Assembly (NCBI GenBank): GCA_930367215.1
Contig: OV884056.1
Coordinates: 233,235,127 to 233,299,126, forward strand
Source of the DNA: Pollenia angustigena
Lineage: Eukaryota > Arthropoda > Insecta > Diptera > Polleniidae
DNA length: 64,000 bases
Direction: 5' to 3'
This document shows, one piece after another, positions 32,183 to 44,465 of the stretch. Made by a program: the position numbers and the translations under genes. The notes under the pieces were generated by a model, which did no database searches, was not told the origin of the DNA, and saw only the letters and a list, made by a program, of their open reading frames with translations. Positions within the stretch are counted from its first letter, which is position 1; each line of letters begins with the position of its first letter.

Positions 32183-33390
32183 CTCGCCTTAAGAAGAAAA
32201 AATATTATTAATTTTTATCTATATATAGAAATTATTCAGCACAAACGATTTTTATGTGATTTTAACCTTTATAACAAAATTTTGTTTTACTGGATTCATC
32301 ATTGCTTGTGGGTGCCAGATAGGGTACATACTTGCTAATTTGTTTGTATACAATGTGATATGTATATCCGCACTCAATGGGAAAACGGGCTAAAGCGAAC
32401 ATATTTTCATGCTTTTTTTGTTTTGTAGAACATATTCATAAACAAAAAATATAGATATGTATACGTGTGTTAATATTTTCATTTTAGCTGACAGAAGTAT
32501 CATACAAAATCTATAAAATAAAACGTGCAGTTTACTAGACAATGCAACATTCGTACAAGTAGTATGAAACTATATCCTCCTCATTTGTACACAAAAAACA
32601 TGAGATTTTGTTGTTGTAAATTTGCATCACGTTTATTGTGTTTGGTTTTGTAAATAAAAATAAATATCTTTCATTAAAAATAAGGTTTTTACGATAAAAA
32701 GTGTATATAAATACTATCTAATAAATTTTGGAAAGAAATCAAAAAATCATAAAACGGGCTGAAATTTTATTTAAGTAAATTTTTTATTTTTAAAAAACAC
32801 TTATCGTAGATTTATATTCAAATAGTGCTATTTGCAAAATCACACTTTTACAGGAGAGCGAAAAAACTGATTTTTTCGATAACTTTAGGAGTAAAAATTA
32901 AACTGAATTTAACAATGTTATTTAAAAACATCTTAACCCATATCGTAAATTTTACGCGTTTTGTATTTTTTTTACTCTTTTTAGGTAAGACGAAGAACTA
33001 ATTTTTTTAAACAATTATATATTGTAAGTGGTTAGCTAAAAATATAAAAATAAAAGTTCTTACCCACTTCACTCCTCCCTTATATGACAAGGGGGAAGAA
33101 AAAACATTTATTTTAGCATGATTTTAAAAACTGAAAGCTTTGTATAAATTATAAAAAAATTAAAAAAGTGAAAATTCAGTTCCATTGAAAAACGATTAAA
33201 CCTTCAATAACAGCAAAAACATTTCCGAGTTTTTCAACTGTGTTTTTTTTATTTGACTTTAAAAAGCAGTGTTAGATTTTTCGAACACTGGGCACTATTT
33301 AGCAATTTTGTTTTTTCTCTGAAAGGCTAACTGAATCATTGCGTATTACCATTTTTCACTCACTTGAATAAACGGAAATTAATTTATTCT
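31681..33390. other. Non-genic; rep-H and rep-D fragments
   Basis: 31720-31990 carries rep-H-like phrases (CTTTTAGTATACAGATC, CCATACAAAC). 32790-33060 resembles 4640-4750 (CAAATAGTGCTATTTG, CTGATTTTTTCGATAACTTT). TCGAACACTGGGCACTATT at 33281 pairs with AATAGTGCCCAACGTTCGA at 34490, bracketing the mariner relic. No gene. Confidence 0.5.
32141..32179. repeat. (TC)n microsatellite
   Basis: An uninterrupted run of about 19 TC dinucleotides. Confidence 0.97.
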
Positions 33391-33399
33391 GTTTTTGCT

Positions 33400-34190
33400 G
33401 AACAATAAAAAGCTTATGAACAATCAGCGTTCCGTGAGAAATGTTTTTCGAGCCAACCGAGGAACTTACGGTGCGCATAATCGGCCTACTACAGCTGTAG
33501 CTGAAGGTGTAAACATTGGTCCAAATGTTTTCAAAATTGAGCAAAATCAGAATGTTACCGTCAATGGTAACCTCGCACCATATTTTTTTATGGAACGGAG
33601 CCTTGCGGCATCCTCGAATACACGTTTGACGAAACCCTATCTAAAAGAACTCGTTTAGTGCGACCTCTGATAAAACTCAATATAAACCGAGAGAAATGAT
33701 CACCGACACCAAATGCAATAACTTTAGACAAGAGTGCACCATACCAGACTCTGTCAAACGCCTTGAAAATATCTTAAGCAATTACCTTACTTTCGCCAAA
33801 ATGGTAAATGGACCAGCATCAGTATAGCAACCTGAAACTCAAGCGCATGGTCGCGGTGAGATCTGGTTCCAACAAGACGGCGCTACGAGCCATACATTTT
33901 GGGTGCTCACCATGTCATGTTTGTCTATGGTTAATTTTCCACCTAGATCTTGCGATATCACACCTTAGACCATTTTCTTTGGGAATATGTAATGACTTGG
34001 GTCTTCAGGAATAAGTCGGCTACGATTGACGCTTTGTAAGCTAAAACTACTCGTATTATTCGCGAGATACCAGTCGCTATGCTCGAATGAGTCGCCAGAA
34101 ATTGGACCTTTTGAATTGACCACCTCAGACGAAGTCATGGCCAACATTTTCATGATATCATTTTCATACAGTTAATGCCATCTATTATTT
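33400..34190 (+). pseudogene. Second mariner (DD41D-like) relic, interrupted
   Basis: N-terminal traces (RGTYGAHNRPTT, then QNQNVTVNG) at 33400-33575, then after a foreign RT piece IWFQQDGATSHT at 33862, PPRSCDITP and, after a 1-nt shift, DHFLWEYV, KSATIDAL, REIPVAMLE and IDHLRRSHGQHFHDIIF up to about 34180. The order and motifs are those of DD41D mariner transposases, but with deletions, at least one frameshift and several stops. It is much older than the mariner at 21788. Confidence 0.8.
33591..33790 (-). pseudogene. Reverse transcriptase fragment inside the mariner relic
   Basis: Minus strand: DIFKAFDRVWYGALLSKVIA, FGVGDHFSRFILSFIRGRTK, RVSSNVYSRMPQGSVP. This is the RT stretch between the FDRVWH block and the PQGSVLSP block of jockey/I-group LINEs. 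It is only about 65 codons, cut on both sides, with one stop. Confidence 0.8.
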
Positions 34191-34309
34191 TTTTAACCGA
34201 TAATAAAAATTTCAAGTTCACTTTCAAATTTATCTGTTTTATTTTACATTATAATTTAAACTTCACGATGAATCACCCGATTTATCTATTAAAAAATTTT
34301 TTTTTTTTT

Positions 34310-34361
34310 ATCAATGCCCATCCCGGTCCTGTGCGAGTCGGATAATCGAGGTTCAACTGTA
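34310..34361. mobile_element. pogo/Tigger-like terminal fragment
   Basis: GAGTCGGATAATCGAGGTTC followed by AACTG|TA; its complement (CAGTTGAACCTCGATTATCC) looks like the end of pogo/Tigger-type elements, with the TA at the boundary. The other end was not found. Confidence 0.45.
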
Positions 34362-34499
34362 CATTTTCAATTTTAATAAATGCCTTGTTCTATTTTTCTT
34401 TAATAAAATAAAATTAATTAGTTTCAGCTTATAAAAAAATTAGGTTTTCTATATTTACAATCTATAGGAGCAATAATATAAAAATGCTTAATAGTGCCC

Positions 34500-35775
34500 A
34501 ACGTTCGATTAATCGAACACCATTTTTCTCAGAAACAAAAAATCTAAAAAAAAATTTGGACTTCAGATTTGTGTTTTCTAATCCCAAATTATCTATTAAC
34601 CACCAAGTTTTATAAAGTTATTCGAAAAAAAATCGCTGGGACGAAATGGGTTAATCATACATTTGCTTATTTTTTTTTTAAGTTCAAGATAATCGCCCTG
34701 AGAAAAAATATACCAATTAAAACCAATGTTTGAACAAAAATAAAAATGAACTGTAATGAAAACTATTTGAAACTATTTGTGTTGTGAAAACAGCACATAA
34801 GTAGCAAAAATTTTTATTCAAAAGTTATGCTTTTTTAACAAAACAATATATAGTTTGCTATAAACGCGTTATCATGTTTATAGAACTCGAAGTTATGTTA
34901 AAATTTTACACTCATCAATATTGATATTTTTAATTATCTCATTCAAAATATCATAAAAATAATCATATTCTTGCGAACTAAAAGGCTCCAATGCTTTACA
35001 AATGCTGCCTGCCATTCGCCTAGTTAAATAGGACGTGGCACACTGGTTCATATTTTGAGAAGGCGGCAATAATTTTTGTATATATTTTCCAATTTAAAAA
35101 TTATTTTATTCATATGAAAGCACTTGCATACCTCGGGTGCCAAAATATGTTAACCCTTTTTCAACTATTTCATTGAGAACAGGGTGGTCCCAAATGGACT
35201 TTCTCAGTATTTGGTTATAGTCTTGAATTTCTTAGTATATTTTTAAAGTTGAAATGCTTATATCTTTTTTGCTCAAGATTTTTGACAGAATAACTTTTGT
35301 GTATTATTTTATCATCATAACTGTTAGTGGTTAAACTCTGCGGGCTGTAAAACTATTTAATATTTTCATTTTTTTTTTTATGTCAACATTTCTCTGAAAC
35401 ATCTTACTTTATAGAGCTTAAGTCCTGAGCGTCAAAATTAGTCAAAAAAATTCTATACTCGCTTGTAATCTGGGCTCCAATCTACATTTCAATACCAAAT
35501 TATACACCGACCGGCTACGACCTTGCGAACTACAGAAATTTCTGTGACTTAAGGTTAGATAATTGGTTCAAAAAATAAATCCTGCAAGGAAACGTTACAG
35601 AAATTTCACTTCAGATTATCAATTAATTTGGAAAAGGTAAAAAATTGCTTTTATTGCTTTTTTGATGATTTTTTTGTGGCTATTGTGACGTTTGATGAAA
35701 CGAATAGGCGACATAAATTGACTAACACGTTAGATTTCTAAATAATTTATAGTTAAAAGGCTAAACATTTGCAAA
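34500..35775. other. rep-D copy 2 and uncharacterised AT-rich DNA
   Basis: 34730-35080 is a diverged copy of 4860-5170, including the minus-strand relic ICKALEPFSSQEYDYFYDIL at about 35010-34950. 35080-35775 shows no recognised feature. Confidence 0.5.
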
Positions 35776-35941
35776 TTTTTTTTTTTTTTTTTTTTCTTCA
35801 TTATTTATTTATTGAATCTTCATATATTAAATATGAACAAACAATAATTAATCAAATCTTAACCTAATACGTTATTTTTTGTCCTGCCAGTGCCAGACAA
35901 AAATTTTCTTCATCGCGGGTTCTGTTCACTTTTATAGGTGT

Positions 35942-38568
35942 TTATCGCTCATCTAATTGGATAAGTGCTGCAGTGTCTCGAGTGTGGCCGCTATCATTTA
36001 AAATATTTCGTGCTAGTGGGTTCGGGTGCAATTCGAGCCTTTTTAAGTATTTTACGACATATTTCGTAATCATAGTTTTAAGATCCTTGTGAATATTTGA
36101 GTTTTTAACATACCAAGGGGCAGCTGTGGTTATTCGAAGTAGTTTATTTTGGCGCCTTTGAATTTTTTCGATATTAGAGGCCGAGGCAGTGCCCCATAAC
36201 TGAATACCATAGCACCAGATTGGCTTTAAGATGGAGTTGTAAAGAAGAAGTTTGCAGTCGAGACTAAGGACAGAGTTTCTTCCAATAAGCCAATGAATTT
36301 GGATGGCTTTTAGTTTCATTTGAGTTAATTTTGCCTCTATATGGCTTTTCCACGTTAAACGGCGATCTAGATGAATACCGAGGTATTTTACATGCGAATT
36401 TTGAGGTATTATTTGATTATTGATTTTAATAGGGGGGCATGATTCCCGACGCAAGGTGAATGTTATATGTACGCATTTTTGCTCATTGACCTCTATCCTC
36501 CATTGCTTTAACCATTGTTCGAGTTGAAATATATGATCCTGTAGGTATCGAGATGCTTCTTGACGGTTTTCGTGCACGCTCAAAAAAGCTGTATCATCAG
36601 CAAATGTTGAAGTTTGTGTGTAGTTGTTTGTTGGCATATCCGAGGTATATATTAAGTATAAAAGTGGGCCCAGGATGCTTCCCTGAGGGACTCCAGCGTC
36701 AATTTGCTGAGGAGAGCGTAAATAATCACCTTCTTTAATAATAAATTTTCGACCGACTAAGTAGCTTTCTAACAGCTTGTGTGTGTTTACTGGTAAGTTG
36801 AGCTTCAATTTATGTAATAAGCCTTCATGCCAGACTTTATCAAAAGCTTGAGAAACATCGATAAAGAGAGCGGAACAATATTTTTTTTCTTCAAAGGCTT
36901 TTCTTATTGCGTTTACTATACGATGGGTTTGCTCAATTGTGCAGTGTTCTCTTCTAAAGCCGAATTGGTGGTTAGGAATACATCTGTTTTCATTTAAAAT
37001 TGGGGTTAATTTTGACGCTAACAGCTTCTCAAACAGCTTTGATATATTAGAAAGTAAGCTTATAGGCCTATATGACTCAACTTTTGTGTGATCCTTTCCA
37101 GGTTTAGGTATCATGGTGACTAAGTAGACCTTCCACTTTTGAGGATAGTATTCAAGGCGTAAAATAGCATTAAAAATTAAAAGAATAATTTTCTTTGCTA
37201 TGCTGGGTAGCTCCAAAAGCATTTTGTTGCTGATATTATCAAAACCAAGAGCCTTCTTGGGGTTTAAATCACAAATAGCCTTTTCGATTTCTCTTATCTC
37301 AAATCTTAGCGGAACAGCTGCTCTAGCAGCAGCAGGTGGTAACTCGACCGCAATATCGAGATATATTTGGGGTAAATACGTTTTTTAAATGATTGACAAA
37401 CAGATTTCCTTTTTCAACATCATTTCTTGCCCAACTTCCATTCAAGTTTCTTAATGGTGGTTTAGAGACAACTGGCCTTTTGAGATTTCTAGCTGCACGC
37501 CATAATGAGTAGTTTGATTGTGGGGTTGCATTAAGTTCCTCAAGATATTTTTCCAGAAAAGCCATTTTCTTAGTCTGCAGTAACTTTCTTAGTCTTTTTG
37601 TACACTCTTTAAGTAAGTTCTTAAGTTGAGGGGATCTGTGCAATTGCCACTCTCTTCGAGCCCTCCTTTTTTCAGACAAAAGATGCTCGACATCTGTGGA
37701 ATATATTTTAATAGTTTTTGATTTTGGGGGCAATATTGGAATGTTGAACAGCTAGTTTCAGAAATCTGTCAAAATTATCAATAGAGCGATCTACATAATC
37801 CGGTGTACTGAGCGTAATATTTTCTGTGCAATGGGTACTGAGATATTTTTTATATTTTAACCAATTAATTTGCGTAGCTGTCGTAGAAGGTACAATTCTA
37901 TTGGGGTTCATTATAGTAACAATTGTAGGTGTGTGGTCGGAAGATAAATCTAGGGAGGCTTCAACACGAATCGTTTCTATGGGAATGTTTTTAACCACGC
38001 CGAAATCGATGACATCTGGAATTTTTTGATGATCAGTGGGCCAATATGTTGGTTATCCGGTCGCTACCACATTTAAATCCATTTTAGAAATTGTGTTAAA
38101 TAAAACACGAGCCTTTGGTGTTATAAGTCGCGACCCCCAAGAGGTATGTTTAGCGTTATAATCGCCAGCGGCTAGGAAACACGGTCCTAATGATTTAAAA
38201 TATTTATAATATTGGTCCTCCGATAATAAAAATCTAGGCGGGGAGTATAACGATGAAATTACTAGGTTTCTATTTAATTCCTCAACGCAAATGTTCGTTG
38301 CTTGGAGATAATCTTCACGATGATCACACATTAGGTAGTGTTTGACTTGGGTTTTTATTAAAATGGCAGAACCTCCACAAGCTCTATCTCGAGGGTCCTT
38401 GGTATCATATAGTATATAACCATTTATATTAAACGTATTTCTTGAGGTTAAATGAGTTTCAGAAATCATCATGACGTCAATTTGTTTATTTTTAAGAAAG
38501 TATTCTAATTCATTTTTATGTTGGCGGATGCCGTTTGCGTTCCAAAAACAAATTTTTAAACAGTTCAT
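35942..38568 (-). pseudogene. Jockey-type ORF2: AP endonuclease and reverse transcriptase
   Basis: Role: nicks target DNA and reverse-transcribes the element RNA. Seen from ATG 38568: endonuclease motifs FWNANGI (residues 8-14), ISETHL (35-40), AAGDYNAKHTSW (133-144) and, after the stop at 38055-38053, SSDHTP. RT: IPKPGKDHTKVESYRPISLL, HQFGFRREHCT, FIDVSQAFDKVW, GVPQGSILGPLLY, STFADDTAFLS (catalytic Asp pair), VKYLGIHLDRRL. The C-terminus APWYVKN…HPNPLARNIL ends at 35942. Breaks: one in-frame TAA (38055-38053) and two 1-nt shifts (about 37720 and 37370). Length is otherwise full for the clade. The ORF1 stop overlaps the start as ATGA, which suggests reinitiation coupling. Confidence 0.93.
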
Positions 38569-39312
38569 GGTTTGTTAAGTACAGCTTGCAATAACATCGA
38601 TTGCATTCTAAGCATTTCCTGCATCATATTACCCATTGTGTTCGTAAAATTATTTACTGTTTGCACTAATGTTTCCATGGTTTTTTCTAAACGACTTAAA
38701 TTAGAAACTGGAGTTTCATCATTACTTGGCGAGGCACCTTGCATAGGCTGATGGTTTGATTTTAGGACGTTAGCGTAAGAGGTTCTGTTATTACTAGGCT
38801 GGGGGGCTTGAATTGCATTTGTGTTTACTTGATTTGCGACCTGTATTTGAGGGGTATTTGTTTTCGGTCCAACCGTCTGCTTGACGATATTATATACAGG
38901 GCATCCTCTATAATTGGCAGTGTGATTACCGCCACAATTGCTACATTTTTTTACGTTGGGGGTCAGTTTTAGACTTATCGCAAGAAACTGTACCGTGTAG
39001 TTCACCACATACTACGCAGACAGGGGGTAGGTAGCAGTATGCCCTGGTATGGCCAAATTCTTGGCAGTTTAACAACTGAACAGGTCCATTTTTTTTGTGC
39101 GGCTCTTCAATTGTGATTTTTCTGTATAGAATATATTTCACACTATAAATGGGATGCGTTTCGTTTTTTTTTTTTTTAACTTAATGTCGCCGGGCTCTAA
39201 TTCCACTCGAAAAAGTGGTTGTGGATTTTTGTCCCTATTTCTAATATTTACCACATGTTTTATCTTGAAGCCTTTTTCTTCCAAGAAAGCTTTAATTTGC
39301 AACATGAATTAA
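38565..39312 (-). pseudogene. Jockey-type ORF1: gag-like RNA-binding protein, 5'-truncated
   Basis: Seen: the end of a PRE/PADR-like domain (MLQIKAFLEEKGFKIKHVVN, PLFRVELEPGDIKLKK), then a zinc-knuckle series (NCQEFGHTRAYCYLPPVCVV, CGELHGTVSC, CSNCGGNHTANYRGCP) and a Gln/Asn-rich tail with a coiled-coil-like end (LEKTMETLVQTVNNF, MMQEMLRMQSMLLQ) to the TGA at 38567-38565. Two frameshifts lie at A-runs (about 39165 and 38950). Known: jockey ORF1 proteins bind element RNA and assemble RNPs. The N-terminal portion is missing. Confidence 0.88.
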
Positions 39313-39414
39313 AAAGTTTAAATACCTGAAAATTGCAACTGAGTTTACACAAGTTAGAGTGCTATATTCTCCACCGACAATTCAATTATTTCAGGAGTGA
39401 TATCTACATGATCG

Positions 39415-39622
39415 GGCCTGTTCTGGAAATCACTTGATTTCAAATCACGTGTTTTTGAAATCACACGTGTGATTTTGTGGAGTTCTAAAAGTCATTCCAT
39501 TTTTTGTTTCTCGGTGTGCTTTCGGCAATTGAAGATCACACAAAAACGGGACACTAAAATATCACACGTGTGATTTTAGTAGCAACATGTGATTTGAATA
39601 AAAGTGATTTGCAGAACAGGCC
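39415..39622. mobile_element. Palindromic MITE with GGCCTGTTCTG ends, copy 2
   Basis: Same ends and internal order as 9916-10139 (GGCCTGTTCTGGAAATCAC … TGCAGAACAGGCC, with CACACGTGTGATTTT inside). Confidence 0.85.
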
Positions 39623-39689
39623 TGGATATCTATTTATAATTAATTTATCTTAATAAAAACAGACATCAGCATTAAAATTTGTTGCTTCT

Positions 39690-40860
39690 TAGACATATTT
39701 TAAATTATTGACCGACAATCAGAAAGTTTTATGCTTTTTTTAGCATTTTTTACTAGCTTGAGTAAAATATCATGATTTGAAACAGTTTAAGCCGAACTTA
39801 AATGATTTTAAGGAGGGGAATTTATATTGGAGCCATGGTAAGTAATAAATTTCAATACAGCGTTAAAATTAGTTTTAGCGTTTACAGTGAATTTCAGAAG
39901 ACTGCTAAATATGGGTTCTTAGGTAAATTATGCACTGTATATCACAAAATTGCATAAAACTTTTTCAGGCCATATGAAACTAGAAATTTTACCACAAAAA
40001 ATATATCTTCAACGGTTATAGGCGTATTTAATTTATTTACCAGAGTGGGCTTTATATGGAACCTATAGTAAATTAAAGACCGAACATCACGAAATTTTTT
40101 AGTGTTATTTTTAGTCTTATAAAACTTTGAAGTATAAAATTTTATTATGATAGCATTATTTATTACGGTTTTAGGTGTACTAAACTGTTTTCCGGGAAAA
40201 GGGCTTATATGGGGCCTGGGGTAAATAATGAACCGATCTTCACGTGTCATTTCTAGTCCTATAAAATTGTGACGTGCAAAATTTTGTTATGAAAGCATTA
40301 TGTACTATGGTTTTAGTCGTACACTGTTCTTGTTTTCCGAGAATAAGGTTTATATGGGTTCAAGGGTAAATTATAGACCGATCTACACGAAATTTTATAG
40401 TCTGATTTCCAGTCGAATAGAACAAACTTTTGCAAAATCTTATATCAATCCGTACATTGTTTCATCATTTATGTGAGTTTTTGTTACAAAATTATCATTT
40501 TTTTTTAGAGTGGTGGGTGATTCCAAGTTCTGATTCATCTATGATCCTACTGAATCGATTTTGCTGGATTTTAATGCCAAACTCCTTAGGATAACTACAA
40601 GCGATTTGACAGTTTGTTCAATTCTTTTGAGTTTTTCGAAAGTGAGCGTGTTTTCAACAGACAGGCAGAAGGACAGACAAACGGACATGGCTTAATCGAC
40701 TTAAAGTAATCAAGAAACTTTATGGGATCTGAGATGAGTAATAAAAAGTTTCACACGGAATGACAAACTTAGTATACCCATCTGCAAAACTAATTGTTGT
40801 GGAGGGTATAAAAATGGAACTAGTACGCAGTTGTATTTTTGTGTTAAAATAGCTATCAGG
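39690..40860 (-). repeat. Interspersed repeat rep-A, copy 2, tandem units
   Basis: Units with TTTATATGG…CCTA…GGTAAATTA…GACCGATC and AAACTGTTTTCCGGGAA alternate with tails like CGAAATTTT. The left part (ATTTATATTGGAGCCATGG, GTTTTAGCGTTTACAG) matches the complement of 45700-45890. The right part (CAGACAGGCAGAAGGACAGA, TTTCACACGGAATGACAAAC) matches the complement of 51435-51610. No coding function. Confidence 0.75.
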
Positions 40861-40861
40861 G

Positions 40862-41071
40862 GTGTGCTGGAAATCGCAAACGCAAAACGCAAGAATTTTA
40901 AAAGTCGTTTTTTAGTAAGATTTCTGTAATAAAAGAATTTTATGACAAATGTTATACAAACATTTTTCTATTAAACAGAATTTTATAACAAAAATTATAA
41001 AAATTGGATTAAAAGTGTATTATAAACAGCCTCCAAATTCTTGCGTTTTACGTTTGCGATTTCCAGCACAC
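40862..41071. mobile_element. Palindromic MITE, 210 bp
   Basis: GTGTGCTGGAAATCGCAAAC at the left and its complement GTTTGCGATTTCCAGCACAC at the right (both next to AACGCAAGAATTT). It abuts the foldback element starting at 41086. Confidence 0.8.
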
Positions 41072-41085
41072 AGCCCTATATGTTA

Positions 41086-42022
41086 GGCGCGGTGCAATAA
41101 CGCCTTAAGAAATAAGGCCTTTAAGGCTTTATTTCTCAATGGAAAGTGAAATAAGGCCTTTATTTCCAAAAAGGTTTTATTGCACTTTGAAAGTGAAATA
41201 AAGTCGTAAAGGGGTTATTACACTTAAATTTCTTTTTAAATGAAGCAATAAAATTTCTTATTCTTATTATATTTTATTGAACAATTATAAAAAATTTCAT
41301 ATTAACAAAAAATAATAGAACATTAATAATTAAAAAAAACAAATGTTAATTTAACTGCAACAATATTGAAAATCTTTGCTTTATAAAGTTTTTCTGCGTG
41401 GCGGCCTGCTGCCGCTCTTAGCGGTTTTCTCCTCCATGGGACGCGGCAGGTGGCTTCGCTGAATAAAGTTTCCCTGCGCGCGTCACACTACGGTTGATAA
41501 TGAGTCGCGCGCAGGAAAACTGTATTCAGCGAAGCCACCTGCCGCGTCCCATGGAGGAGAAACCCCCTATGAGCGGCCGCAGACCGCCACGCTGAAAAAC
41601 TGTATTAAGTGAAGATTTAGGTGGCTTTTTCCTGCGTAGTGCATAAAGTCCATGGACATTATGTCACTATTCGTGTGTCACAATGTTCATGATAATTACG
41701 ACATGCCACCGGAAATATATACTTACATGTTCATTATGAGCAATATGTATTATTAGGAGTTGTTTAAAGATATTGGAACTACTAATCGGTCGAAATGCTG
41801 CTACCAACAACAACAAAAATCAATAAATTGAACAGTGCAACAAAAGAATCAAACAATATGAAATAAAGGCTTTATTGCACCATTGGCTAAATTCCAATAA
41901 AGGCTTTATTTCACTTTCAATTGAGCAGTAAAGCCTTTTTCGCAAAAAAGGTCTTATATCTCAATTGAAAGTGAAATAAAGCCTTAAAGGCCTTATTTCT
42001 TAAGGCGTTATTGCACCCCGCC
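41086..42022. mobile_element. Foldback element, 937 bp, 9-bp target duplication
   Basis: Perfect TATATGTTA duplications at 41077-41085 and 42023-42031. Terminal arms GGCG(C/G)GGTGCAATAACGCC, TTAAGAAATAAGGCCTTTAA and more (over 70 bp) mirror each other. A GC-rich inner palindrome at about 41395-41605 (CTGCGTGGCGGCCTGC, CCTCCATGGGACGCGGCAGG and complement) shares sequence with 60840-60930. A 9-bp duplication with long modular inverted repeats is typical of Drosophila FB-type, MULE-related foldback elements. No transposase seen. Confidence 0.85.
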
Positions 42023-42224
42023 TATATGTTACCTGGTTATTTATTGGCGGTATGTTACCCGTTTAAAAGTGTGAAAACAGGGTTTTAATATTTCAAAGAA
42101 GTTGGTATACAAGATTTGTTAAAAACTTCTGTGAAATGCATGCATTCAGAAAAAATTCAAATGATTGAAACGCTGCAAATTCCAATTCATATTACAAGTT
42201 ATAGCATGTCGCGTTGTTTCCTGT

Positions 42225-43640
42225 GATGATGTTTTCCTCGGACACGCCACCAAATATCGAAGAGTTTTCCACCGCTATTTCAAAACCGAAACGAAATGAT
42301 GCACCTGGAGAGGATGCCAACCCCTCTACATCCGTTGAAATTTTAAATCCCTATATTTACAACGCTTGGATAAATGAAGCCATGGACGAAAGGCGTCATT
42401 ATAAAACTTCCCAAGAAAAATTATTTGAATCTATGCACCAATTTGAGGGGTAGTACCCTTCTCAACACAATCTGCAAGATAATTGCAATAATTTTTAACA
42501 CTAGGCTGGCAGGGGTTAAACAAACACTAAGGGATGAGCAGGTAGATTTCCGTTCACATCGCAACTGTGTGGATAAGACCTTGCGCGTCATAATAAAACA
42601 ATCAGTTGAATCGCGTTCACCTCTTTATTTAGTTTTCATCGATTTTAAGAAATCCTTCGACTCAATAAGGCGTAGTGCAATATGGGAAGTACTTCGAGCT
42701 AAAGGAGTGACTTCAAAAATTATAAATATGATAAAGACAATGTACAACAATACCACACTCTACGTCAGACACAATGGAAGAACTAGTGAACCCTTTACGA
42801 CAAATGCTGGTGTGAAACAAGGGTGTCCTCTTTCGCCGGTGCTTTTTGCCATTGTATTAGGTAAAATAATTGAAAAACTAACCACAAAAAGTAGATAAAT
42901 TGTATGGACCTTCAATGAACATCTCGAAGATCTAAATTTTGCTGATGACATATGTCTCATTTCACACAACTTTAATGACAACCAAAGTAAACTCAATGAC
43001 CTAATTGAACTAGCAAGCCTCGCAGGTTTGGAAATTAATATTGCAAAAACCAGTGCAATGCAAATAAATAACACTCACAACAACCATATCAAAATACAAA
43101 ATCAGTCGATGGGGCTGTCGACGAAGATGTATCAAACAGGCTAAACAAATGCTAAAACTGCCTTTAGATGACTTAGCAAAACGAGGCGGTCTCCGCAGAT
43201 CTCACCAAATACATAAATATGAATATTTAACGCTTATGTAAAGTCTACTCTTCTCTACGGAAGCGAAACCTGGCTGATGTCTAACAACATAGCGCAGAGA
43301 CTGCAGGTCTTTATATACAAATGCGTGCATATTATATGAAGAATCTTTTGGCCTAACACAATAAGAAATGTTTGACTATGGAGAATAGCGAAAGAGGAGC
43401 CTAACCCACCAAATATCTTTAACGAAGTGGAGTTGGATAGGTCACACACTTCGCAGACGAAGGAAGAGTATTACAAGGACAGCGCTAGAATGGAATCCTC
43501 AAGGCAGCCGACGTCTGGACGCCCTAAAAATACTTGGAGAAGAACGGTATTAAGTGAACTACACAAACACAACAAAACCTTTGATGAAATTAAAACAACT
43601 AGTGTTCGCCTAATGGTCAAAATTCGAACATAAATGTTCA
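42225..43640 (+). pseudogene. RTE-type LINE reverse transcriptase and C-terminus, copy 2
   Basis: Seen across several frames: PPNIEEFSTAISKPKRNDAP, IIKLPKKNYLNLCTNLRGST, LLNTICKIIA, DEQVDFRSHRNCVDKTLRV, SPLYLVFIDFKKSFDSI, GVKQGCPLSPVLFAIVLG, LNFADDICLISH (catalytic Asp pair), KSTLLYGSETWLMSN, then a decayed GHT-like tail and SGRPKNTWRRTVLSEL up to about 43640. This order is characteristic of RTE-clade LINEs. The endonuclease part is lost, and there are many stops and shifts. The 3' end passes straight into rep-B. Confidence 0.85.
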
Positions 43641-44465
43641 TGTTCATATGAAGAAAACATAGTACATCTATGAATATATGAATTCACATGTTTCGAGCAT
43701 TTGTTCCGTCTTAGAGGATCGGTTTGGCGAGGGACCAACCCCCGGTTCATGTGTTAACTTCCATGTAAGAATCTAATTTTATAAGTTCAATATAATCAGA
43801 ATTGATAAAACAAAAAAGTATCAAAAAATCTCCTTAAAGGCAGAATAAGTCTACTTTATGTTTCTGTTCTGTTCCGTTCTGTTTCGAAATTGTAATAGTT
43901 ACTTTTTCTGTAGCAACTTATCAGCCATTTATAACAAATTTATTAGTTTTGCCCCGTCCACTGTTTTATTTCAATAACTTTAATGCACATAAATTTGAAG
44001 AAATTAAATTTTATGAATTCTTAAAATCAAAAAATAGTTAATTTCAATATAAATATGTATATTTTATTATTTATTTTGCTGTCACTTACAATTACATAAC
44101 AATTTTTTGATTTTAACAAACTGAATCGCAACAGAACAAAAAAACTAATCAATGTCACAGGTTTTTTAATAACAAAAACAAATCAGCTGATTCGTAACAG
44201 AACAGAAAGCAAAGACTAACTGAGCCTTTATAGATTGTCACTCAGGGCACTGCATGTTTAATTTTATTTTTCTATGTCTAATATTAACGAAAATTAATCA
44301 AAGTACCAGATGTTGAACTTCAAAACGTACCAAAGAAAAAATGAAAAGTACCAACATTTTTCATCTTTTAGGTTTTCATTAACTCAGGATCCTGCACATT
44401 TAATATTTCGTTTCTAAGTTCAATATTATAGAAAATTTTAAAATGATCACATTTAATTTCTCGTA
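43600..44465 (+). repeat. Interspersed repeat rep-B, copy 2
   Basis: Matches the complement of 10190-10745 (GTTCGCCTAATGGTCAAAAT, GAAGAAAACATAGTACATCT, GGGACCAACC; later GCATGTTTAATTTTAT and AGTACCA units). An insertion-like unique part with TCTGTTCTGTTCCGTTCTG lies at 43860-44220. Confidence 0.65.

Larger units (their letters stand above)
35776..39312 (-). mobile_element. Jockey-type LINE, 5'-truncated, 3.5 kb
   Basis: Minus-strand order: ORF1 (gag-like), ORF2 (endonuclease-RT), short 3' UTR and a poly(A) tail seen as 20 T at 35776-35795. No RNase H follows the RT, as in jockey-clade elements. The 5' end is lost inside ORF1 near 39312. Damage is light: about three frameshifts and one stop. 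The copy should therefore be fairly young. Confidence 0.92.
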
